A stretch of 64,000 bases of DNA, from contig OX365960.1 of the NCBI GenBank assembly GCA_947247005.1, forward strand, positions 18,441,533-18,505,532. The letters run 5' to 3'. The notes beneath the pieces were generated by a model, which had not been told where the DNA came from, did not search any database, and saw only the letters and a list, made by a program, of their open reading frames with translations. How positions within the stretch are numbered: the stretch's first letter is position 1; each line of letters starts with the position of its first letter. This stretch comes from Spisula solida. Taxonomy: Eukaryota > Mollusca > Bivalvia > Venerida > Mactridae. Both the position numbers and the translations under genes were made by a program. Below are positions 25,101 to 34,227 of the stretch, piece after piece.

Positions 25101-28100
25101 ACGTTGCATGTCACAAATATAATGACTGTTGCCAAATGTTGCACGTCACAAATAGAATGACTGTCGCAAATGTTGCACGTCACAAATAGAATGACTGTTG
25201 CCAAATGTTGCACGTTACAAATAGAATGGCTGTAGCCAAATGTTGCACGTGACAAATAGAATGACTGTTGCCAAATGTTGCATGTCATAAATAGAATGAC
25301 TGTTGCCAAATGTTGTACGTCACAAATAGAATGACTGTAGCCAAATGTTGCACGTCACAAATATAATGACTGTTGCCAAATGTTGCATGTCACAAATAGA
25401 ATGACTGAAGCAAAATGTTGTACGTCACAAATAGAATGACTGTTGCCAAATGTTGCATGGCATAAATAGAATGACTGTTGCCAAATGTTGTACGTCACAA
25501 ATAGAATGACTGTAGCCAAATGTTGCACGTCACAAATATAATGACTGTTGCCAAATGTTGTACGTCACAAAAAGAATGACTGTTGCCAAATGTTGCATGG
25601 CATAAATAGAATGACTGTTGCCAAATGTTGTACGTCACAAATAGAATGACTGTAGCCAAATGTTGCACGTCACAAATATAATGACTGTTGCCAAATGTTG
25701 TACGTCACAAATAGAATGACTGTTGCCAAATGTTGTACGTCACAAATAGAATGACTGAAGAAAATGTTGTACGTCACAAATAGAATGACTGTTGCCAAAT
25801 GTTGCACGTCACAAATAGAATGACTGTTGCCAAATGTTGCACGTTACAAATAGAATGACTGTAGCCAAATTTTGCACGTCACAAATAGAATGACTGTTGC
25901 CAAATGTTGCACGTCACAAATAGAATGACTGTTGCCAAATGCTGCACGTCACAAATAAAATGACTGAAGCCAAATGTTGCACGTCACAGATAGAATGACT
26001 GTAGCCAAATGTTGTACGTCACAAATAGAATGACTGTAGCCAAATGTTGCACGTCACAAATAGAATCACTGAAGCAAAATGTTGTACGTCACAAGTAGAA
26101 TGACTGTAGCCAAATGTTGTACGTAACAAATGATTTTAATGTTTTAGTGTATTCAAATGCTACACCTCACTAAAGGTTAAGCTATTGACTTGCTAAGCAA
26201 TAATATTTTATTTTTAACAGAAACGTCATTGCGACTGACAAATGGTACGGACAGTAACTCTGGACGATTGGAAGTTTTCTATAAAGGTCATTGGGGCAGT
26301 GTTTGTGATGATTCATCATTTGATATCAATGCCGCTAACGTTGCATGCAAACATTTAGGATACAAGTATGGTGTCGGGTAAGTGATATTAGTGTGTTCAT
26401 AACAAATAAAGATTTTACATTTGTATACACTGAAGTAAAACTACTATTCTAGCATGTTTTGTTGATAATCTCCATAAATTGTATGTGTCCAGTGCATTTT
26501 GAACAATTAGAACGAGAGTAGGTTTATTGTACTTCACAATGATTCTAAGGTAAGTGAGTGAGTTACAATTAACTGGCAGGCCATTCCCGAGAATTTTTGC
26601 AAGGGGCTGTGGCATTGCTAGGATTTGAAATTACACAAATCCCTGAGAATGGCTAAAAATTTTAAAGTGATAGCTGCATGGTTATCCTTAATTTGAAGGC
26701 TAATTTAAGAACTTGTTCACACAATGCAAGTCATAATGACTCAAATAACACAATTCAGACCAAAATATTAACACCCATACTGATTTAAAGACACCATTAT
26801 AGGATTTAAGGCGCTGGGGAAAAGCTTATTCTTGCTTTAAGGCGCTGGGGTACCACAGCGCCTTATGTCCCTGGGATAGGGCCAATGAATAGCAGAAAGG
26901 AACAATTATGCCGATAATACGGTACTTCTACTAGGAAATACAAATAACGTTAGAAGTACAAAATCAATGTTTTGAGAAAACAAGAAAAAACTGTCTGAAA
27001 ACTAGTCTTTAGTAATGGAAAAACTAGCTTTTTAAACTTCAGTTTGATCAGCATGACCACTTCCGATTTTCATGCAAATCGGCACATAAGAAGCGCCATG
27101 AGATGCAGATTTTAAATAATACATAAGTCTAATAAGCATGACCACTAAGTAGTACTTACGACCTTCTTATTCTAAGCGAGCGAAATGACCGTTTACAGAC
27201 TATTTGTATTGTGCAAATGTCATATTTAGCTATTTTCAAATAAACTATTTCTTCATTTCTTCAGGATTGATCCTGTGAAACATAATGGTTTATATGGAAG
27301 TGGTTCGGGGCGAGTTGTTATTGGTAACATGCGTTGTCAAGGCAACGAGACAGAAATAGGTCTGTGTCCTTCCAATCCCTGGTTAGAATCAATCTGCAGA
27401 CAGAATCAAGTCGTTGGACTAGATTGCGGTATGTTTTTATCCCGCTGTACTGTTAATAGTGTGTTAAAACTGTAGACATAGTGGTCATATCACGCGTGCA
27501 TTTCGTATAATCGTTTTAGCTATGTATACTCTTTGGAAAATAGCAACACACAATTACACAATTGAAATAAATAAAGAGAAATGTCAATAAAAACACGCGT
27601 TGAAATTATCAACGTTTCGGCATTTTGCCTTCATCTGGAAATACAATCATATATTAAATGAAAACAACGCACCTTTGTTTTTTTTATACAATTGAAATGA
27701 GTGGCACAAATGTGTTTGGAAAAAGCATATACCAAACATAAGATATGCAGTGCTTTCATTTGAAGAAGGGAGGTAACAATATGATATTGTACATGTATAT
27801 CTAAATGGAAGTTATTTTCCTTGATTATTGAACAATGCCCTGTCCAAAGAATTATTACATGCAGATTCAAACCTTATGTTTCAACGGTAATTTTTCTTAA
27901 ATTTTGTCTTTGCTGATTTGCAAAGTTTCAAGCTCGCTATTCGCATGAATGCTGTTGCCAATCGAGAGTCAAGAACTGCTATTTGGTTAAGCCAACTAGG
28001 TTGCGATAGATAAATACCTAATTAATCTGCTGGGATGCTTTTAATATATCATACAGTTATTGTATCCGTAGTAATATCAGTAACAGTCCAATAACAACAA

Positions 28101-31100
28101 TACAAGCATTTGTGTCTGCATTTACGATATACTTCTAGCCTTAAAGGTTTTATGTAGATGTGGTCTCGCTCATAGTGTGGCTTTAACATAGCTTTGTTAT
28201 TATGACATATTTAAATGTTCATGTTCATTCGCTTGTAAACTCTTTGTGTACAATTGGTAAATAAACCAATTTTATCATTTTTTGGTAATGATACAAAATG
28301 TAGCAGTATATTTTGAAGTGATTTAATAATTCAAATAATAAAAATGGTATTCGTTCTCGATTACACTCATTTTACAATACAAAGTTTATATATACATTTT
28401 TCGGTTTGTTTAGGTACAACACTCAGATTGGTTGACGGATCTTCGCACACTGAAGGTCGATTGGAGGTGTATTATAATGGGCAGTGGGGCACAGTCTGTT
28501 CGGATAAATTTGATACTAAAGATGCTGATGTTGTGTGTAACCAACTTGGGTATCGGTTTGGTGGATCAAGGTATCTTCAATATACGTATACGTAATTCAA
28601 TACACGTCCCGTTGACTGTTTTCTTACTAGGTATTTCAGTCTTTCGAAATCTGGGACTTGGTCTTAAGGATGCTGGATCGGTTTAATGCGCATGCGTCAT
28701 TTGTCATAGTAGGTTATGTGCCTTATAAATGTAAAAATGTGTCAAAATAATATAAAATAAATCAAATTAAACAGTTTTGATAAGTATTATGCAATAAAAT
28801 TAGAAAATACTAATCGGAATGACGGTTTCCATTCCGAGAAAAATATTACATTACAAAATAGGTGGGTGGGGTAAAAAAATAAAAATATTGCTATTTATGC
28901 CAAATGACTTTTTTGGGAGTCAGGTTCGTTTGGTAATGTTTGTTTATTGGGTATTGATGTGTTTTCGCGATATTTACATGTTCAATGAATTTTATTTTAA
29001 GCATTTTCATTGATTTTCTCAGCATTTTAGCCACATTTAACCAAAATTAAAACAAAAATTGCGAAAAAGAAACCTCGGTGAAATATATTTTTTATTTCAC
29101 AATTTTGAAGATCTATGACACTAGAGTTATTTAACACAATATTAAAAAAAGTTTAAGGTGGGAAAAAAAGTTATTAGGATTTTACCTGGGTGCTATTTTG
29201 CTGCATTAAATATAAAGTGGGTGGGGTAAAAGGGCAATATATATTAGACCAAAATTAAATATACAATTTTTGGTATCTTGATCATGTATAACAATGTGCA
29301 CCCAAACTATATTGAAAAATATTTTATTATTTAGATCACAGACATCAAATAAAAATGTCAAATTTGAACACCACCACCAATTTACCAATTTCCATGGAAT
29401 TATAAAAATAATTCATACACACTTCAATTAGGGCTGATTACCCGAAAAACGAGTTCCCTGACCTAGTGTTTTTTCATCATATTTTGTGTCAGTATAGATT
29501 TCTTTACTTCCTGGCAAAATTTGAGCAAATTCTGAAGGTGGGATCCTAAGCGCTCCAACATCCTTAAGACGTTTTCATAGCTTAAACGTGGACGTTCAGC
29601 GGTTAAATTAATTTATTTTATCGTTTAGTTGTGTGTTAGGCACTGTGGATTTAGTTGTAGTATGTGATGTTGTTTATGTTTTCTGTGCTCGGCTGGTTAA
29701 GTTGCATGCCGCCTTTCCTGTCCGTTATCTATTATCTTTTTTACTCTAAGGCAGACAGAACAGACAAATGCAACAAAAAAACATTTGTCACCGTGCTTAT
29801 TTATGAGTTAACTGCCTAAAATTGATTTGTCTTCAAATGTGCACTATCTATCGGAACAAAAATGCTGATCAAACACGGTGACGTATGTCTTTGTTTCCAT
29901 AGTTTTGTATCATGAATCTGTGTTTACGAGTATAATTATGCAAAGTTTAAGAAATTCTATCAATTGGTAATTTCTATTCACACAATATTGAAAGGTGAAA
30001 TCATAAACTTTTCGAAAATATTAGTCACGATGTTCACACCTTCAGATAGGATTATGAACTATATGTATTTTTAAATCTTCAGAAAAGTCACATCAGTCGT
30101 ACGTCCTTTTCTTCATAAATCATCTTGAAGTATGATGTTTAAATCGCGAAATCACATAAAATTTGCCTTGATGTCCTCATTAATATTTTTATTACTTTTC
30201 AGGAAAGTATATCAAAACGCTCATTACGGACAAGGCAATGGTTCAATAGTTGTAGACGAATTACAATGTTCCGGTGATGAGACAGATATTCAGTTTTGCA
30301 TATCAAGTCCTTGGCTAACACATGACTGTACGCATGCGCAAGACGTCGGGATTGATTGTGGTAAATTACTATGACATCAAATACTTCTTCCTCAAACGTC
30401 TATCTCAAATAGCACTTTTGAACAGGCAACTGCTAGTTTACTTCCTTTAACAAATGATTTATAGTTCCTGAAAAGGCATATCCCATTTCTAGTTTTCATT
30501 CAATTGTATAATATATTTACAAAATACTGGTCGTTGTCAAATTATCAGTTGAGTGATTTTATACAAGACCCTACCTACCTTGCGATTGTCCAATTAACAA
30601 TTATCCAGTTGACTGTTGGCATATTACGCAGGGCTCCGCCTATCAATTGTGCCATAAACAGTTTTATTCAGAACTCGTCTTCCTTACAGTTGTCTAATTA
30701 ACCATTGACACATTTTTACAAGACCCCACCCGTCTACCTTATATTTGCATAATTTTCAGTTGACAAACTTTTATGCAGGACTCCGCCTACCGGATGCTTT
30801 GGAAGCTGGTTGTTCTATGGATAATTGGAAGTTACAAATTGATACACAGAAGTTACAGAGGGTGCTACCTACCGCTGTACCTGCAGATATGTATCTAGGA
30901 GAACCAGCATGTCGTGGTTCACTGTCCAATTCTATCCTCACCTTCGATCTAGGTTTAGACGACTGCAACACAACTGTATCTGTATGTTATTCAAGATTGT
31001 AATGAATACTTTGTGTATTTGTGTCGCCTCTAATTACCATAGATGTATGCGGTATGGTATAATTCCACCTGGTAGTCAGATTTTGTAGTTATTTTAGCTT

Positions 31101-33077
31101 TTAGTAGTAGCAATAAGAAGACCATACCTGAATCAATATTCATAATGAAGAATTTTTAGTGGATGCACCGATTTCGTTTATATTACCATTTATGGAAACA
31201 TCCAACATTTAGATATCTATTTGTTATCAACGAATTAACTTGCCTACGAATTGCAATTAGTCCAAAATCCATGCAATTTCATACAATATACAATTTTATA
31301 GTATTCGTGTCATGTTGGAATGTACAAAACACTTGTGTATTATAGTATATGTTCCAGTATATTTGATATTTCTCCTTGATAGAACTCTACTACGACCACT
31401 ACTTATTCGACCGAGTTGAAGTACGAAGGGGAACGGGGATACAGCTGGGTGGTGTTTCTAGCATGTGAAACATGGCCAAACAATTTCACAACTGTACATA
31501 TCGGCTCATCAAACAAGCACGAAGGAACGAAAGTCAATGAAACATTTTCTGTTAAACAGACGCTATATTCCACGCCAGGTAAGTTGGACAGAACATTGCT
31601 GCTTATAACTATTTTCTCCAAGTTTGTATTCAACGTTTCGACTTTTTCAGTCTTCTTCAGGAGTATCATTGTTACTGAACAACGTCATGAGCGTATGGCG
31701 TCGTAAAATATCTTTTGAATATGATGTTTTGTACTGTAACGATTCCATAGATATTTGTGGAAAACAAGCATTGTATTCTAATTGATGTCCTGAGGTATGT
31801 ATGAGAAGCCCTGTATTTTCAACGTAACGATGGCTAAGGAGTGTGTGGAAAGTAAGCGCTCTTTAACTGTTGATGATTGTGTGTAGTCTTGTGGTCTGTG
31901 ACTTTTATATATCCTGTTTATTGCGTGTCTGTTTTGTGGATTTCATGCTCTGCTGTTTCTGTTGAGTGTTGTCTATTCTGTCTGATTTGTAATTAACCTT
32001 TAGCAAGGGAGTGGTAAGTTTTGGCGAGATTGTTTTTAACAATTGAACAGTATTCAAATTCCTACTGACGATTAAAAACGGAACCATGTATTCCATTCCA
32101 CATTATTTTAGAAGTTTATAGTTATACGATGTGGAGTATGCATACACAAAAGGTAAGTGATGTGTTTAAGTGTTTGGAGAAAAGTCATCGGTTTTCCGAA
32201 TATTTCTTTTACAGACTATTCAACAGAAATCTCCGCCTCCGAGCTGAAACTCTACAACAATACCTACGTTAAAGTGTTTACACCCGACGCTGACAACAAA
32301 ACAAAACTAGTCGTTAGCTCGTGTTATGTGGCCCCTAATCATCCCCTTATTCAGAACGGGTAAGTATGGAAAGCCATTTAGGTTTGTGTATTTGTTTAAA
32401 CCTTCCCGTTATACTAAATGTGTGAGTATGAAAAGCCATATCGGTTTGTACATGTGTAAATGATATTTTACTTGTTCAGTCATTCTTTATGGTACGAGAT
32501 GTTTTTGTACTCTGTTGTTTCTGCTAACGGCTGCTTCTCTGTGCAATTTATTATTATTTTTTATTAAAGGTATAACACGAAGCAGACATTTAGATAATCT
32601 TGAATTTTGTTTTGCTGAAGAGCAGGGTACCGCTTTATCCAATCACTTCAGAACATGTTTTTAATTTAAATTAATTATAATGCTTTTACAAGTAAACATT
32701 GGGATCGGGAGGCATGATGCATACGTTTTTATAGTTCCTTAACTGAGTACATGTCGTAATTGTTAGTATTGCAAATATTCCTTTAAAACAAATTGCAGTT
32801 GTCTAAGCCTTGTATCGAATTGACATTTCGACTTAAGTTGAATTTTTACGCGTACAGTCGCTGTCCATTCAATAACTAATATGTTTTCCTCAGATGTGCT
32901 GTGGACGACAGTGTTCACATCATGGCATTGAAGAATCACGAAACAAGATTTAGTTTTTCGACATCCGTCATAGATTTTCAAGCACAAGGCATTTTCATTC
33001 ACTGTGAAGCAGAGTTCTGTGCCTTTGATGATACCACGCCAAAATGCTCACAGACCTGCCAAGGGAAGCCGATCTGA
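15657..33077 (+). CDS. Secreted IgGFc-binding / 5x SRCR / ZP protein (DMBT1-like), 17 exons
   Basis: Exons: 15657-15674, 16120-16186, 16483-17733, 19203-19359, 20193-20359, 21179-21326, 21748-21902, 22595-22754, 23550-23716, 26221-26377, 27265-27428, 28414-28570, 30203-30360, 30779-30981, 31383-31578, 32215-32359 and 32894-33077 (TGA). All splice sites are GT/AG and all phases match, giving 1217 aa. Order: signal peptide (about 1-25), IgGFc-binding N-terminal domain (about 29-445), SRCR 1-5 (446-975), ZP domain (976-1217). ATG codons at 15618, 15657 and 15672 are all in frame; 15657 is chosen as the first likely to lie inside the transcript. No transmembrane segment or dibasic cleavage site follows the ZP domain, so the product looks secreted. 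By analogy with DMBT1-type SRCR/ZP proteins it may bind microbial or mucosal ligands or polymerise through ZP; this is inference. I do not recognise a named orthologue. Confidence 0.9.
16483..17733 (+). other. Exon 3: IgGFc-binding N-terminal domain
   Basis: One 1251-nt exon encodes about 417 residues without introns. Family hallmarks are visible: [15 protein letters not shown], a [18 protein letters not shown] stretch, [15 protein letters not shown], a DDGTQI motif and SGGTFG. These match the IgGFc-binding N-terminal domain known from FCGBP and many lophotrochozoan secreted proteins. The long antisense open frame at 16659-17102 is a shadow of this exon. The domain's ligand in invertebrates is not established. 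Confidence 0.85.
17832..18185 (+). repeat. Interspersed repeat with a duplicated about 60-bp block
   Basis: The block beginning ATGGCTAGGCGCTGCCGTC occurs at 17832-17893 and 18123-18183, and a third time at 59972-60031. The sequence before the second copy (from about 17950, with TTTATGGCTAATTATGCAC) also matches 59812-59970. It lies in intron 3, about 100 bp after exon 3. Confidence 0.75.
19203..20359 (+). other. Exons 4-5: SRCR domain 1
   Basis: The first exon encodes [25 protein letters not shown] and [10 protein letters not shown]. The second encodes [16 protein letters not shown] and ends DVGVDC. Six cysteines in all (2+4) and an intron inside the domain fit a group-A SRCR module. Intron phases are 1-2-1. 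Confidence 0.9.
19473..19678. repeat. Long foldback element in intron 4
   Basis: Arms 19473-19559 and 19591-19678 are near-perfect reverse complements. The outer part starts ATGAATCCCGATACACCGC and the inner part is ACGGAACTGAAAACC. A diverged relative appears near 60105-60165. The open frame at 19430-19693 runs through this palindrome and is not a gene. Confidence 0.85.
20745..21165 (+). repeat. Family-A repeat copy containing a four-unit 53-bp tandem array
   Basis: TTGGGCATTGTGCCTTGTAT recurs with starts near 20931, 20984, 21037 and 21090, giving a 53-bp period. The copy ends AGTGCTGCCTTCCCTGTCT, the family-A 3' end. That end is 28 bp before the splice acceptor of exon 6. The open frames here are repeat-derived. 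Confidence 0.8.
21179..21902 (+). other. Exons 6-7: SRCR domain 2
   Basis: Encodes [27 protein letters not shown] and AVACESLGF, then [24 protein letters not shown] and a final VAC. It has six cysteines. The second half has an atypical [10 protein letters not shown] opening where others read GQGSG. Phases are 1-2-1. Confidence 0.9.
21595..21738 (+). repeat. Family-A repeat copy directly upstream of exon 7
   Basis: Starts TTTTCGACAGCTTGGACTTG and ends TTGCCTTCCCTGTCTGACTT at about 21720. The exon 7 acceptor at 21747 follows. The overlapping minus-strand open frame at 21594-21929 is a shadow. Confidence 0.8.
22595..23716 (+). other. Exons 8-9: SRCR domain 3
   Basis: Encodes [26 protein letters not shown] and VVCDMLGY, then [31 protein letters not shown] and RC. 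Six cysteines, two exons, phases 1-2-1. The usual WGTVC is WNTVC here. Confidence 0.9.
23209..23334. repeat. Foldback element in intron 8
   Basis: The left arm 23209-23258 (containing GACATATTAAGTAATTTTTG) pairs with the right arm 23291-23334. The purine-rich spacer is GTGGAGCGAGCGGAGCCAGG and onward. Confidence 0.75.
23998..26133. repeat. 35-bp minisatellite, about 60 units, in intron 9
   Basis: The unit has AATAGAATGACTGTAGCCAA followed by ATGTTGCACGTCACA. Variation is concentrated at a few sites: ATAG/ATAT, GTAGCC/GTTGCC, GCACG/GCATG/GTACG and GTCAC/GTTAC. Some units are shortened. Units are directly adjacent with no spacers. Because 35 is not a multiple of three, any open frame here shifts between units and is an artefact. 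Confidence 0.97.
26221..27428 (+). other. Exons 10-11: SRCR domain 4
   Basis: Encodes [28 protein letters not shown] and NVACKHLGY, then [31 protein letters not shown] and DC. Six cysteines, phases 1-2-1. The acidic pair of the usual HAQDVG motif is replaced by NQVVG. Confidence 0.9.
26790..26885 (+). repeat. Interspersed repeat, copy 2 of the pair with 218-330
   Basis: GGATTTAAGGCGCTGGGG and GGTACCACAGCGCCTTATG, with CTGGGATAGGGCC, mirror the block near the window start in opposite orientation. It lies in intron 10. Confidence 0.5.
28661..29570. mobile_element. Non-autonomous TIR element in intron 12
   Basis: The termini GTCTTAAGGATG (28661-28672) and CATCCTTAAGAC (29559-29570) are exact reverse complements, with further imperfect matching inward. 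The body is AT-rich and noncoding. A GGTGGGGTAAAA block occurs inside and again near 48877. The superfamily is not determined. Confidence 0.65.
29615..29745 (+). repeat. Family-A repeat copy, intron 12
   Basis: Contains TTCTGTGCTCGGCTGGTTAA and GCCGCCTTTCCTGTCC, the 3' half of family A. Confidence 0.65.
30779..33077 (+). other. Exons 14-17: ZP domain and C-terminus
   Basis: ZP-N (exons 14-15) has cysteines in [20 protein letters not shown] and LACETW. ZP-C (exons 16-17) has [24 protein letters not shown] and TCQ. Ten cysteines in all fits a type-II ZP pattern. The protein stops five residues after the last cysteine, so the usual cleavage site and membrane anchor are absent. DMBT1 is likewise a secreted ZP protein. 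Confidence 0.85.
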
Positions 33078-33147
33078 TTTTGTTCATTTGTTTGTTTATG
33101 ATTCGTATGCTTTACGATGTAAAATGTAGTTGGTGTGTTTTATTGAA

Positions 33148-33153
33148 ATTAAA
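33148..33153 (+). terminator. Candidate poly(A) signal (ATTAAA)
   Basis: ATTAAA lies 71 bp after the TGA of the SRCR/ZP gene and is the nearest hexamer of the usual kind. Position only. Confidence 0.4.
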
Positions 33154-33239
33154 CTTGTCATTGAGTGCTTCGCATGATATGTAATGCATGAATATAACAG
33201 TGTTGATGAAAATTATTACATAATCTGTTGCTTTATTTC

Positions 33240-33524
33240 TGGTCTGTGGTAAAACACATTTATTTGGGTCAATTTTGGCCCCACCCTGTGCCTCCCTTAA
33301 TTTTACATAAGATATATACATTGTATAGGATTATTTTTAAAAATACTTCTTCTCTTGAACCGCTTGATGGATCTTCATAAAGTTTGGTCTGTAGCATCCT
33401 AATAAAGTCCTTTCTCAAATTTAGGGCACTTGTCTTCTTTAATAGGCTACAGTTTCTTATATAAAAATATCACGAGCAAGGTGATTCAGATGAGCGATTC
33501 AGGGCCATCATGGCCCTCTTGTTT
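33240..33524 (+). repeat. 5'-truncated copy of the 62.3-63.2-kb hairpin-ended repeat
   Basis: From GGCCCCACCCTGTGCCTCCC onward this copy closely matches 62970-63210, including the terminal hairpin AGGGCCATCATGGCCCT (33501-33517) followed by CTTGTTT. It occupies the interval between the two convergent host genes. Confidence 0.85.
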
Positions 33525-34227
33525 CGGTTTACTAAACATCTTTCGGAACTCTTTAGCAATTTAGTAGTACGCCATCTTGGAAGACTAGTATCCCTAGCCT
33601 TACCCGGAGTTTGGGTCATACTGTTGAAACGACTTCAATAGAGTGTTGGTCATTATGAAGGGCAAATCTGATATTGACACCGTTGCTGATACGAACTGTA
33701 CTATCCTATTAGTGAAATACATTTCTTAGCCTTTATATCTATGACGTCATCGATATTTTGACAATACGAAAACTTTTGTTGACGAGTTGGTATGGAAATG
33801 TTTCTATTTTGAGGAATCTTATCTAGTCTCCGATGTACGCATTCAGAACATGTTTTACTTGTCCCATAGTGCACGTATTGCTCCTATTTCTTCATGCCAA
33901 TCTTCACTCAAAGTATTCAGTTATATTAGACACTTTATGACAAGCATATCTAATGAAATAGTCCGGCGCCTAACCCAAAACACCTTGTATTGGAGTATAA
34001 AGTTTTTACTATGATGATTTTTGTTGATAAGACCTTAAATTTGACCTTCAATTTACAACGATTGATGCTCTGCGATTGAGAAATTCGAAAAGGTCACCAG
34101 GATGGCGTCAAAATTTCATGAAACTTCATATCGATATTGAAATTGAAATAGTCAATAAGCAGGATGATAAAGTCGCATGTAACTACATGTATTGCGTTAT
34201 TGCACTACGTATGTGTCCGCTTTAGAA
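33525..34227. other. Intergenic, between convergent genes
   Basis: No coding sequence or repeat I can support; only short open frames. Confidence 0.5.

Larger units (their letters stand above)
28414..30360 (+). other. Exons 12-13: SRCR domain 5
   Basis: Encodes [27 protein letters not shown] and VVCNQLGY, then [30 protein letters not shown] and DC. Six cysteines, phases 1-2-1. The intron inside the domain is 1.6 kb and contains a TIR element and a family-A copy. Confidence 0.9.

Noticed and set aside
25076..25309. 77-codon minus-strand open frame
   Set aside because: Lies wholly in the 35-bp tandem array; the reading frame shifts with every unit.
23998..26133. CRISPR-like array
   Set aside because: The 35-bp units are directly adjacent without unique spacers, and the context is an animal intron. 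It is a minisatellite.
30760..30778. Alternative acceptor (TTTTCAG at 30759) for exon 14
   Set aside because: It puts the ZP exon in the wrong frame; the acceptor at 30778 keeps phase and cysteine pattern.
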